Made by a program: the position numbers and the translations under genes | Source: Bolinopsis microptera | Taxonomy: Eukaryota; Ctenophora; Tentaculata; Lobata; Bolinopsidae | DNA: 64,000 nt | Assembly: GCF_026151205.1 (NCBI RefSeq) | Contig: NC_087074.1 | Location: forward strand, 12,319,182 to 12,383,181 | Direction of reading: 5' to 3' | Shown here: positions 11,267 through 46,395 of the stretch, piece after piece | Numbering within the stretch: the first letter of the stretch is position 1 | Layout of the letters: every line of letters begins with the position of its first letter | The notes under the pieces: generated by a model | Told to the model about the DNA's origin: nothing | The model's input: the letters and a program-made list of their open reading frames with translations, nothing else | The model's database searches: none

Positions 11267-11812
11267 TCTTACTAGTACTAAATCGCTTAACGGGTGATAC
11301 TCGTAAAATATCTGTTCCATATTTCACCTAACCATGTGCTTTCGCGCCATTTCGGGCGCGCTTGTTTCACAAGTCAAGGCGGGTGAGGCGGGCGCGCGCT
11401 ACTGCAAGCGCAAGGGCTCTGGATAGAGCAAGTTCCATATATTGGACCGTCGACGAGTCCAACTCGGCGCGCATCCTGATTCCTGGTAGGTTGTAAGCTT
11501 ACAATAAATCGCTCGCCCAAATTTTAAGAAAATTCTTGTGAGTATTGGTGTATTTTTGGACGCTGATTCCGAATCACCCCCATGACATAAGGTAAAAAAA
11601 TGCTTGGTTTCAATTATAATAAGACTTGTATCACGTTGTGACCCCCACGGTCGTTTCACTATGGTTTATGGTGTTACTGGGCCGCGCTCAGCCTGTCATT
11701 CCGCCGAATCTCTATTGATGAACATGATAGCCTGAGGTCCCCAGGTAAACTATGGTGACGATACAGGGGGAGCCGCGCACTTCGTGCGCGGCGGGTCATA
11801 CAACGTATGACA

Positions 11813-12616
11813 AAATAAGACCTATCCAGGGAATCCCAGTATTCAGTTCTTGATGTCAATCAATTCCAGTATATTTAATTTTAGTTCCTGGCATCGCATC
11901 CAATAATTTAATTTAATTCCCCTAGATGGTTCTAATTAGAATAAGACCTATTCAGGAATCCCAGTACTCAGTTCTTGATGCTCAATCAATTCCAACTGTA
12001 TATTTAATTCTAGTTCCTAGCATTCAATAATTTAATGTAATTCCCCTAGATGGTTCCAATTAAAATAACAAATAAGACCTATCAACTATCCAGGGAATCC
12101 CAGTATTCAGTTCTTGATGTCAATTAATTCCAGTATATTTAATTCTAGTTCCTGGCATCGCATCCAATTGATTCACGATGTCAATCCTTCGCAGCTCGGT
12201 GAGGCACAGTGGTGCATCTCGCCGATCTACCGAGAAGCATTATTTGATGCGCGCGCGACCCAGTAGTGCATCGCGCTACAACGCATCCAATAATTTAATT
12301 TAATTCCCCTAGATGGTTCCAATTAAAATAACAAATAAGACCTATCCACTATCCAGGGAATCCCAGTATTCAGTTCTTGATGTCAATTAATTCCAGTATA
12401 TTTAATTCTAGTTCCTGGCATCGCATCCAATTGATTCACGATGTCAATCCTTCGCAGCTCGGTGAGGCACAGTGGTGCATCTCGCCGATCTACCGAGAAG
12501 CATTATTTGATGCGCGCGCGACCCAGTAGTGCATCGCGCTACAACGCATCCAATAATTTAATTTAATTCCCCTAGATTGTTCTAATTAGAATAAGACCTA
12601 TTCTATTCAGGGAATC
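11813..12616 (+). repeat. Tandem array around CAGGGAATCCCAGTATTCAG
   Basis: About 127-bp units repeat from 11813. The last two units (about 12065-12330 and 12330-12595) are about 265 bp because each carries an identical insert of repeat families B and A. The inserts therefore predate the local duplication. The array resumes at 19932, so it is split by the element at 12617-19931. Confidence 0.75.
12170..12233 (+). repeat. Short dispersed repeat family B
   Basis: Starts GATTCACGATGTCAATCC and contains CAGCTCGGTGAGGCACAGTG and CTCGCCGATCTACCGA, which can form an imperfect stem-loop. Other copies are at 12433-12497 and 48353-48416. No recognised family. Confidence 0.7.
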
Positions 12617-12713
12617 GGGGGGGGGGGGGGGGGGCCAATGGCATAAAATGGCATAAAATGGCATAAAATGTTGACGGATGTTACTCGTCTAAATTTCTTC
12701 GAAGTAGCGCGCG

Positions 12714-14037
12714 TGTTAGGTACGTGTGTATTACCTCAGAACTAGAAGTTAAGTTGAACCCCAGTATGCTGCGTTTAATTCCAGTTTAATTCCTTGGCAT
12801 AAGGTTTCATAAAGATGAATCAAGTGATAACTTATATGATTAAGATCCGATTGGATAGGTTTGCAGAGCAATGCAGCCATTGGTCAGAAAGGACATTTAG
12901 TGTTATTAGAATTATTTATAACGAAATTATTGGATTAATAGAGTTATTGAATTCATCAATTAGTGGAACGATATTTTAACCAGTTTTAAAAACCGGGATT
13001 TGTATTAATAATCTGTTTGTTTGCAATAACCTGTTTGTAATAACCTGTTTGTTGCTACCTGGATAACGCGCTGGACCGCCTCTTCCACTGGAGCTCCTCT
13101 TCCACAGAACACCTAGACTACAAAAAGATGAAAGAAAAGATTCTCACTGCCGTTAGCTGTGGCCGTCTGCCTTTAGCCTTTTCCCGAACGCCTCTCCTAT
13201 GATTGTTTTTCCCTACACGGCCCGGGTGTTAGTATGCTGCGCTCTCTCCCACGTCACTAGTTTCATAAATAGAAGTCACCAGAACATTGCAATTGGTTCC
13301 CGTCACTTCCGTAAATTCCCGCTAAGCTAGGAAGTTTGTTGCTCGAGGTAATATTGTGGTGAGCCTATCCTACCTGGTTGCTTGTCCTAACCTTAGCAGC
13401 ACCTACATTATTACCTCGACATTCCCCTCCCACGGATTCTGCCCTCGTTGGCAGCATTGAAGGAACGTAGCCATGATATAGCAGCTACCTGTCCATCGTC
13501 CAGAGAGAGAGTCAGCCAGTCCGTTATAATACACACCAGTTCCCATTGATCACCCAGCTACCCAACTGATTTAGGGTAACGGACTTTACCATGAGATTGA
13601 ACACTTATTTTATGTACGATTGGATTGGTCTTGCATTATTTTACAATCCTTTACTTATTCACTTGTTTTAATTGGTTATCTTCCAGATATAAATTCATCT
13701 AAAAGTTCGAAGTTAAAACTCTAGATATAAATTAACCTAAAGGTTCGAAGTCCATAATTATAACATAAATTCCTGTCATAAATCTACCATCGTACACTGA
13801 GAGTTTGGGTTTGAACTATGCCCTGAGTGAGTCTCAAACCGGGAGGTATTCCATAATATCGGAACCTGAATATCCATACTCTAGTTAAAAGGAGCCCATT
13901 ATACGTAGTTAAATTAATACCATCACAATTTAATGAAATATAATAAATAAATAATCTCTAGAAGTCATGGAAAATTGGAGCAGTAAATAGGCCGTTAAGT
14001 AAGTTGTCGTGCTGAAATCCGAGTACGCATCTTAACA
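12714..14037 (+). repeat. 5' LTR
   Basis: 1324 bp, nearly identical to 17227-18550. It begins TGTTAGGTACGTGTGTATTA and ends GAGTACGCATCTTAACA. Preceded by the GCGCG target duplication. Confidence 0.92.
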
Positions 14038-14766
14038 ATGTAGCCCTAATGCGGCTCTCTCTGTACAAATTTTGGTAGCAAAATTTCAAAAATCTGGAAG
14101 AGACGCCAAACTTTAGTTTGCTCGTTTTTCTTGTTAGTGCACCGTTAGTGCAATTTGTTTATTTACATTGATAGTAGTTGTTGCAGCCATCACCATAGAA
14201 TGATGAAGCCACAACTGAGAAGTTTTGATGATGATATAATGGTTTAGTGTAGAAGTGGAAAAGAATTTATAAGATATTGTGGGGTAGATATAATGATGAT
14301 GATATTTGGGCAAGAGGGATATGATGATGAGAATTGGGAAGAGATTTGGTAAATGAGATGAAGATGTGATGATGATGATGTGAAAGGGAAAGTGGTGATA
14401 AATACCATAGGTAATATACGGCCGTATAATTGGGTATAGATGGGAATGATGAGAGGAGATGTATGATAAAGTTGAGAAGATTACGGGATATTATGAGATG
14501 TTGAAATGTGAGACAAGTATATTATGGGGAGATAAACTGCAGTATAAATTATTAGCCGGCTAAAGGGATACGGGGTTCAGAAGATGTTGTGAAGTTAATG
14601 GGAGGAGGTGCTATAATGGTTGTTGACAAGGCGTTAGTTTTGATAAGTAGATGGGCTTCTTATCTGTTATTTGGGTGTTGTGATACCGCCAAATGCGCGC
14701 TTGGTGGTTAGAAACACTTCAGATCCAGTGAGACCCTTCGAACTTTGAAACTAAGATTGGCAACAT

Positions 14767-15010
14767 GATTTAGCGTAATAGGGTATGCGGACGTGAAGAA
14801 GAGAAGATATTTGAATTATGATGAGACAGAGGGAGATTTGATAAAGGGGTTGTTGTTTAGAAATAAAGATGATTTAGCGTAATAGGGTATGCGGACGTGA
14901 AGCTAAGAGAAGATATTTGAATTATGATGAGACAAAGGGGGATTTGATAAAGGGGTTGTTGTTTAGAAATAAAGATGTTAGTGTAATAGGGTATGCGGAC
15001 GTGAAGATGG
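14767..15010 (+). repeat. 104-bp tandem repeat inside the LTR element
   Basis: Units start GATTTAGCGTAATAGGGTAT, then GCGGACGTGAAG, at 14767 and 14871, with a third partial unit near 14977. Each includes AGATATTTGAATTATGATGAG. The repeat is purine-rich on the plus strand. Upstream (14160-14520) is a GATGATGAT-rich tract. Function unknown. Confidence 0.75.
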
Positions 15011-15622
15011 GGAAGATGAATTGAGATGAGACGAGATGAGACGAGTAATATGAGATTTTATAAAGGGTATATTGGTTAAAGTTGGCATAGTTGGAAATAT
15101 GTTGGGAGATAAGGGATACACATTTTATTGGATGCAGGGTATTTTAAGTTGTGAGTGTTGGCTGGTGGCTGCACAGTTATTAATGCAAATTGATTGTTTA
15201 CTGCATCATGCAGTATTATTATTTTTTATCTTGAAGTTTCCGCAGAATACTGAGACAGATCAGCAGCTGCAGTAATTCAAGTATTATACAGAGCGTGAAG
15301 AAGAATAACGCCTGTCTTTTAGTTACGAACAAAGTTGAGAGAACTTTGAAGGTCAGAGGTTTTAACGAGAATAAATAAGTTAGAATATTGTTTTTTTAAA
15401 GCAGCAAACCCTTTTGTGCTGTGTTTTGAATTGTGTAACTATAAGTAGATTCGGCTGATCGAAGTATAGCCGCTAGTTGTAAGATATTTCAAAGCCAAGT
15501 AATTTTAGTTTGGGTCAAGCTTTTGTGGTATAGAAAGTTTATCTGTCGTAAACAGGTACAATCATTATTTCATAATACAGGAGTTATGAGTTTCCCTATC
15601 TAGGACCCAAGCTGTCAACGCT

Positions 15623-15949
15623 GTGGATACAGCCATCACACCGGACATTAATGACACGACCAATAAGTTAAACACTATTATTGATTTACTATCTGTTAAT
15701 GCAATCAGCCAAGTCGTACCACGTGAAGTTCAGCCTGTAAACCCAAATACCGATACTCCCGCTTACAATAATGGCCTCAACCTCCCATACAATTACCAAG
15801 GATCACGAGTAAGCATCGGACTACCAAACACAAATTACCCTGGACAACAATCCAACAACTTTGACAACATGGCTTTCAGCAGCCAAGATGCACGCTACAA
15901 TGACCACTACAATGACCATGAGGACAATGACTTTAATTATAGGTATTAA
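15623..15949 (+). CDS. Asn/Tyr-rich open frame in LTR-element interior
   Basis: A 108-residue frame from GTG or an in-frame upstream codon to TAA. It is rich in Asn, Pro and Tyr and ends in an Asp/His/Tyr run (YNDHYNDHEDNDFNYRY). No zinc knuckle or capsid motif is visible, so a Gag origin is only a positional guess. A second frame at 16093-16344 (83 residues) is likewise unrecognised. Confidence 0.3.
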   Translation: MDTAITPDINDTTNKLNTIIDLLSVNAISQVVPREVQPVNPNTDTPAYNNGLNLPYNYQGSRVSIGLPNTNYPGQQSNNFDNMAFSSQDARYNDHYNDHEDNDFNYRY

Positions 15950-17226
15950 GTTGTGGGCATGTATATTTCTTTCTTTTTTTTTCTTTTATTAAAAAATTAA
16001 TTTATTGAAGCTTGTGGCAACAAGTCTGTATATTTTAATCATGACACACCAACATTTATACCAGATTCCTGGAAATCCTTTAATTCCTGATAATGGCATT
16101 AGTGGCTCTACAATCTACATTTCTTAGAAATTCCGAAATTCTCTGTGCAAATTTAATTAGTCCGGATATTCCTAGAAATCCAGATCCGCCCGTTATATTA
16201 AATTTTATCAAACCTTATGCCCAAGAATTTAGAGTTTGTTTTGAAGAAAAGATAGTTAGTTTTTCAAGTAGTTTTTTAAATGTACGATTTTTTTTAAAAC
16301 GATTAAAGGAAAGGGCATTGGGAAGAGGGATGAGCTCCTTATAATCCCAGTGCCCAACAGGGGGAGGCGGATCCGCGAGGATCCGGGGACACGTTAAACA
16401 ATTCTATAGTGCTGGAGAGGAAACTGAAGGCTCCCGTGTCTAACGAAGTGTGAATTAACACACTGCCTTGGTACCCTCTAGTCGGCCGTGTTTTCGGGCT
16501 ACCTGGTGTTCAGTACCTGGAGCTTGTCACCCCCAGGACTGAACATACGTCCCCAGGCAAGTGGAACACGGTGGTACGTGGACGACAGTCCACACCTAGC
16601 TAGTATCTTATCTTTTTGAACCCCACAAAGGTGGAAAATTACCCAGAAAGGGAGTAAATAAAAATTTGGAAGATAAGATCTAGTGAACAGGCAAGGCAAG
16701 AGAAAACGGTCAAAGTTCATAGTTGTGACAGCTAAGTCCTCTATGGATAAGACCGTCGGTGGAACCTAGGAGTGCCAATCCCACTTACTGGTCATCCATC
16801 GCTACAGACTGGGTCCCTTGCCGGTAGGTTCACATATGCGTAACATCCTTTTATGTAAAAGGTTGCGTGATCTGCTCAATGTACAGTCGGGCCTACATAA
16901 GCTAAAAGCGACTTGGTCTTTATGATCGTCCAGTTAGTAAGCGAATGTAGCTGTTGTGATCAAGGGGATTAAAAAGTGAACCTTGGGAAGCAATGGGCAG
17001 TTCTTTAAACTGCGGAAATGGGGTCAGCTCAGACTGCGCCTGGTTACACATAATGATTAAGTAAGAATAAGTAAGTAAGTAAGGGTGCATAAAAATTAAA
17101 AGTTATGATTGAATAGAAGCAGTTGAAATGTAACAGGAGGTCGAAGACCAGAAGTGTATTTTATAAAGTTCTTAAATTATAGATGGGGTTGTTATGACGG
17201 GGACGTCCTAAAATTGATCGGGGACA

Positions 17227-18550
17227 TGTTAGGTACGTGTGTAGTACCTCAGAACTAGAAGTTAAGTTGAACCCCAGTATGCTGCGTTTAATTCCAGTTT
17301 AATTCCTTGGCATAAGGTTTCATAAAGATGAATCAAGTGATAACTTATATGATTAAGATCCGATTGGATAGGTTTGCAGAGCAATGCAGCCATTGGTCAG
17401 AAAGGACATTTAGTGTTATTAGAATTATTTATAACGAAATTATTGGATTAATAGAGTTATTGAATTCATCAATTAGTGGAACGATATTTTAACCAGTTTT
17501 AAAAACCGGGATTTGTATTAATAATCTGTTTGTTTGCAATAACCTGTTTGTAATAACCTGTTTGTTGCTACCTGGATAACGCGCTGGACCGCCTCTTCCA
17601 CTGGAGCTCCTCTTCCACAGAACACCTAGACTACAAAAAGATGAAAGAAAAGATTCTCACTGCCGTTAGCTGTGGCCGTCTGCCTTTAGCCTTTTCCCGA
17701 ACGCCTCTCCTATGATTGTTTTTCCCTACACGGCCCGGGTGTTAGTATGCTGCGCTCTCTCCCACGTCACTAGTTTCATAAATAGAAGTCACCAGAACAT
17801 TGCAATTGGTTCCCGTCACTTCCGTAAATTCCCGCTAAGCTAGGAAGTTTGTTGCTCGAGGTAATATTGTGGTGAGCCTATCCTACCTGGTTGCTTGTCC
17901 TAACCTTAGCAGCACCTACATTATTACCTCGACATTCCCCTCCCACGGATTCTGCCCTCGTTGGCAGCATTGAAGGAACGTAGCCATGATATAGCAGCTA
18001 CCTGTCCATCGTCCAGAGAGAGAGTCAGCCAGTCCGTTATAATACACACCAGTTCCCATTGATCACCCAGCTACCCAACTGATTTAGGGTAACGGACTTT
18101 ACCATGAGATTGAACACTTATTTTATGTACGATTGGATTGGTCTTGCATTATTTTACAATCCTTTACTTATTCACTTGTTTTAATTGGTTATCTTCCAGA
18201 TATAAATTCATCTAAAAGTTCGAAGTTAAAACTCTAGATATAAATTAACCTAAAGGTTCGAAGTCCATAATTATAACATAAATTCCTGTCATAAATCTAC
18301 CATCGTACACTGAGAGTTTGGGTTTGAACTATGCCCTGAGTGAGTCTCAAACCGGGAGGTATTCCATAATATCGGAACCTGAATATCCATACTCTAGTTA
18401 AAAGGAGCCCATTATACGTAGTTAAATTAATACCATCACAATTTAATGAAATATAATAAATAAATAATCTCTAGAAGTCATGGAAAATTGGAGCAGTAAA
18501 TAGGCCGTTAAGTAAGTTGTCGTGCTGAAATCCGAGTACGCCACTTAACA
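17227..18550 (+). repeat. 3' LTR
   Basis: 1324 bp copy of 12714-14037. It begins TGTTAGGTACGTGTGTAGTA and ends GAGTACGCCACTTAACA, followed by GCGCG and the rest of repeat D. The sequence just before it (GATCGGGGACA) is only weakly purine-rich, so a polypurine tract is not certain. Confidence 0.92.
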
Positions 18551-18629
18551 GCGCGCCGCTTTCTTCTCGAAATGGCCCGACGGCACGAGCTACGAAGTAG
18601 CGCGCGCCGGGCCAGATCATTAACAATGG
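18551..18629 (+). repeat. Right part of family D repeat split by the LTR element
   Basis: Continues 12673-12713 after removal of the retrotransposon and one GCGCG copy. It reads through GCTTTCTTCTCGAAATGGCCC to GATCATTAACAATGG, as in the intact copy at 10676-10792. Confidence 0.8.
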
Positions 18630-18884
18630 TCAACATAAAATGGAGACTTTTTCTATGGAGAAAATGGAAAAACCCATGAGTAATTCTCCATTTTCTCCAT
18701 TTTATGCCATGAATTTTGTCTTCGAAATTTCATCTTTAACACCATTTAACACCTAAATTGGACATCCTAACATGTTTATTCACGCTTACTAGGGGCGTAA
18801 CAACAAACAAGCTTATGAAAGCTCATAGTAGGCTACTAGATGCTTATACTAGGTTAGTATAGGCACACTTCAGGCAAACTCATA

Positions 18885-19790
18885 ATTACTCAAGCCTAGT
18901 GTAAAGTTATTTCTACAGGCTACATGACAGCAGGAGTGAGTAATAGGGGAGAGTAATAGGCACTGAGAAGTGAGACCTAAATCCTCGACAGTCGAAACAA
19001 GCTCGCACTGCAAAGGGGAGGCCTGCCTTCCGAGATCGCATTACCAGGGGAAGCCTCGAGTCCCAATTTGTGTATCGAGGGGTAGGTGCAGACTTCGATA
19101 AACCGAAAAACCAAAAAAATATTTTCGGCTTATAATGAAGAGGGTAGCATGAAACGTGGAGAAAAGTGGTTTTTAGAAAAACTTTGAAACATTTTGACTT
19201 CGAAAATTTTCGGCCCGAGTCATTCTCGATACGTACCTCTCGTATCGAGAGCTCCCGATTCCGAGCTCGTGTTGCAAAGGGGAGGCCTGCCTTCCGAGAT
19301 CGCATTACCAATTACCAGGGGGAAGCCTCGAGTCCAAAATTGTGTACCGAGGGGTAATTTCTAAGTCAAAATTTTTCAAAGTTTTTCTGAAAAACACTTT
19401 TCTCTACGTTTCATGCTACCTTGTTCATTTTAAGCCGAAAATATTTTTTCGGTCAAAATTTTTCAAATTTTTTCTGAAAACCGCTTTTCTCCGCGTTTCA
19501 TGCTACTCTGTTCATTATTTGCCGAAAATATTTTTTCGCTTTTTCGAAGTCCACACCTTCCCCTCGATACACAATTTTGGACTCGAGGTAATGCGATCTC
19601 GGAAGGCAGGCCTCCCCTTTGCAACACGAGCTCGGAATCGGGAGCTCTCGATACGGGAGGTACGTATCGAAAATGACTCGGACCGAACATTTTCTAAGTC
19701 AACATTTTTCAAAGTTTTTCTGAAAACCACTTTTCTCCATGTTTCATGATACTCTGTTCATTATTGGCCGAAAATATCTTTTTTTTAAAT
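18885..19790. repeat. Cluster of inverted subrepeats
   Basis: Blocks such as GGAGGCCTGCCTTCCGAGAT and GCATTACC occur twice on the plus strand (about 19017 and 19281) and once inverted (about 19590-19620). Also repeated in both orientations are the blocks around GCCGAAAATATTTTTTCG and GTTTCATGCTAC. Overlapping open frames on both strands here are by-products of these repeats and are not genes. Confidence 0.6.
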
Positions 19791-19939
19791 AATTTTTCTC
19801 GAAATTCTAAATTTTTCAGGTTTTCAATGGCATAAAATGGCATAAAATGGAGACTATTTCTATGGAGAAAATGGAAAAACCTATGAGTAATTCTCCATTT
19901 TCTCCATTTATGCCATTGGCCCCCCCCCCCCAGGGAATC

Positions 19940-21554
19940 CCAGTACTCAGTTCTTGATGCTTCCCTGGAGAGTTATGGCATATGGGCAAAAAACCGTTTT
20001 GGTCACGTGACAGGCTAGTAAAACATGAATTCGATTGTTTAGGGCTCAGGTTAGCCTTAGGGTTGTGGTAAGGGTTATAGAAAGCTTCGTGGTTATGGTT
20101 AGGGTTGCTTGTTACACACACCCTATCAAGTTGATCATTGTTAATCATTAATGGTCTGGCCCGGCGCGCGCGTAGTGACATCCGTCAGTCGAGACTCAAG
20201 AGGGCTTTGATTTTATCTTAATATGTAATATATACTATTACTATTACTAATCTGGTTCCGCTGTAGTATAGCTTGGTCAGCTTTTTAATTTATCCGGGAT
20301 CATTATTTTACGGATGGGGTACGGATGATACCCGTATATAATATATTTGATATCACTATAAAACCCAGCGGTGCGTCGATGAGATTAAAAATTAAAAAGT
20401 CAAACCCAAGATTTTGAAGGTTTTAAACGTCAAAATAAAATATGATAAAATTCAGTACTTGTACATACTATGTTACAAAATAAGTAAACATCAATATCAG
20501 CTTTCAAAACGTAAGGTAACCCCAGCCATACTCGTAACACAAACAATATCATGGTGCTGTCTAACCTTCCTTCTCGACAAAAGGGCAATTATTTTCATGA
20601 ACGTTTAGGAGCGCAATTAATAAGAACAATTCGTTCTTATGGGCTGTCATTTCCATCGTCCACTAAAATAATTCGAACATAAAAGAGCAAATAGCGATAA
20701 TCTCAGATCACTTGGATTCATCATGCATCAGTTGTGTTATTACGATGATATTTTCATATCTTGGAGCAAATAAATATTCCACCGAATATTATGTTTAGAT
20801 ATAAAGTCAACTGTCCTCATCTCACCATGTGTTAAATGACGATAATGAATCTCAAACAAAAATCAGCTTAATGTCCAAAACATTTTGGATATAATTATGA
20901 TAAAATTGTTATCTTAAAACCAGCTCTATTTCAAATATAGTTTCATTCAAAGAATCATACGCATATGCTAACAACTAATCCTAAACTTTACCAATATAAA
21001 TCACGATTGATATAATATATATTATATAAAAATGTATTGACAAGCTATCATAGAATTCAAACTCGATGAAAACGTGAAACACGGTGTAACAACGAATATT
21101 ATGTTAAGAAGTCATTTAAATCAAATTAATCTGTCTGAAATTCTAAAAATGAAGTCTGAAACCCGAAATTTTGAGAAACGGTATTCAACGTAGCCCTAAA
21201 TAATCTGTAAAACTCGATGATGAAAATTATCTGAATTGTAGGGGTAAAACTTAAAACAATAAATCTAAATATTAAACCATTTGGTTTGGTAGAATTTCTC
21301 TATCAATCTGTTACTGAATATAACTCTACTACACACAAATTACCATGTAAATGTAATCAACATAAAAATGATATTAATATTATTCGGTTTTATAACAAGG
21401 ACTGAAGAATGAAAGAAATCGAGCAGCATGCTTATGAGAGGCAGAGTTAGTGATGGCAACATAATGACGCGATTGACATCTCCAAATATGGTTATCACCA
21501 GATATTGTCCCGCCAAATATGGTCTTTAAACGATAGTATCTATCGCATTATTAT
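19940..21554. other. DLG5 3' flank, gene-free
   Basis: Starts with the rest of the tandem array, then degenerate TTAGGG-like sequence at 20040-20110 and an inverted partial family D repeat at about 20123-20195. From 20200 the sequence is AT-rich and should include the DLG5 3' untranslated region (minus strand). I did not find a clear AATAAA on the minus strand. Confidence 0.4.
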
Positions 21555-45216
<23,662 letters not shown>

Positions 45217-45458
45217 TATCAAGCTCTTCTTATTTACATGGCAATGCTGTAAAAGATTTTGATGAGTTTGTTTAAACCAGAACAAAGTTGTGTTTCATCA
45301 TTTAGCCAGAGCTACATTAAGGGGACAAACACCAAAACCGCTAATGATTTGGCCGAGGATTTGACTTCATGTTTGAAAAACTTTGTATTTCAATTATGTT
45401 AAGTTTGCCACTGTTATACCGATTCTTTAGTAATTTTTCCATCCATCTTTTTGTAAAA

Positions 45459-45782
45459 AGAGAAAATGGACGTTTACGAATGGTTGTTGGTGCAGAAAGA
45501 GGGCCTTTGGAGATCTGGTAGGTGGGTTTAAAAATGTCCTCATTCTTTCCGTTAGTCACACTTTACTGAATTTATCATGCCGATGGCATGAGGGAGAATT
45601 GTGGTTTATTCAGTAGTAGTAGAGAAAATGGACGTTTACGAATGGTTGTTGGTACAGAAAGAGGGCCTTTGGAGATCTGGTAGGTGGGTTTAAAAATGTC
45701 CTCATTCTTTCCGTTAGTCACACTTTACTGAATTTATCATGCCGATGGCATGAGGGAGAATTGTGGTTTATTCAGTAGTAGG
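45459..45782. repeat. 162-bp tandem duplication upstream of DLG5
   Basis: Two adjacent copies (45459-45620 and 45621-45782) differ at very few bases. Each includes TTTAAAAATGTCCTCATTC and the short palindrome ATGCCGATGGCAT. They begin about 240 bp upstream of the provisional DLG5 start, so they could affect the promoter or 5' leader (inference). Confidence 0.85.
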
Positions 45783-46395
45783 TGCGCGGCATATTTGGTA
45801 AACACAAAACAATTTGTGCATAGTTAAGCATACTAAAATAACGTTTCTCTTGTCTCATGTATAGTACAGAAAGTAAAACTAAAAAATGTATTTGGTCGTA
45901 AAATCTTTAAATAGGGCTGTATTAGTAACTTTACAACTTAATAAAACGCTTTATATAATTATAAATTTTCCACAACTAAGCAGTAAATAGGTTATGTCAT
46001 TTCAACACATTACCAACATGACAACAAGTTCTAAATGAACTAGCAATATATGGGAACTAGCAATACATGACGTATGATATTAGAACTGCTCAATGGAGCA
46101 TACAGACTCGCAACAATAAGCGCATGACACAGTACACACCAAAATATTTTACAAGAATACATTTTACAAGAACGTTCAGCGGCGCATGTTCAAACTCGCA
46201 ACAATGCCTTGTGTATGTATGCAATACATGTCATTGTACAAGTTGTGTATGAAAATAGATGAGCGTTAGTTAATTAATCGAATCAAATCAATGTTCTTAA
46301 TTTTATGGCAATTCATCATAAAGTGGTTTCTCGGATCTTAAGCATGATGATATTAGAAAAGAGATTAAAACAATATTTACGTTAAACTAAATCAA

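Larger units (their letters stand above)
10382..11810. repeat. Inverted pair of GC hairpin motifs
   Basis: The block at 10382-10432 (GTCATACGTTGTATGACCC, then a CGCGCATGCGTGCGCGG hairpin and GGCTCCCCC) recurs inverted at 11765-11810 (GGGGGAGC, the perfect hairpin CCGCGCACTTCGTGCGCGG, then GTCATACAACGTATGAC). The pair encloses 1.4 kb that holds other dispersed repeats, so it may mark the ends of a composite element. Confidence 0.55.
12714..18550 (+). mobile_element. Complete non-autonomous LTR retrotransposon
   Basis: Two LTRs of 1324 bp (12714-14037 and 17227-18550) flank a 3.19-kb interior. Each LTR starts TGTTAGG and ends TTAACA, so the termini form the usual short inverted repeat. The 5-bp target duplication GCGCG lies at 12709-12713 and 18551-18555. 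Removing the element restores family D sequence (GAAGTAGCGCGCGCC then GCTTTCTTCTCG) exactly as seen intact at 10676-10792. I saw only three differences between the LTRs (A/T vs G near 12728/17241 and two bases near the 3' ends), which implies recent insertion. No protease, reverse transcriptase, integrase or RNase H pattern is present, so mobility would need proteins from elsewhere. A convincing primer-binding site was not found after 14037. The strand is assigned only from the interior open frames. Confidence 0.9.
12617..19931. mobile_element. TIR element with 8-bp target duplication, hosting an LTR element
   Basis: The left end is an 18-base G run followed by CCAATGGCATAAAATGG. The right end is the mirror, CCATTTATGCCATTGG, followed by a 12-base C run. 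AGGGAATC flanks both sides (12609-12616 and 19932-19939), an 8-bp target duplication as made by hAT-type transposases. The host sequence is the tandem array CAGGGAATCCCAG. Without the LTR retrotransposon inside, the element would be about 1.5 kb with no coding capacity, so it is non-autonomous. It includes the GGAGAAAATGG / CCATTTTCTCC hairpins at 18643-18710 and 19838-19918. Confidence 0.6.

Noticed and set aside
14767-15010. CRISPR-like array
   Set aside because: The 104-bp units are contiguous with no variable spacers, and lie inside a eukaryotic LTR element.
19166-19749. Mirror-image open frames with RTSRIESSRFRARVAKGRP-like sequence on both strands
   Set aside because: They arise from one inverted repeat read in both directions and match no protein family.
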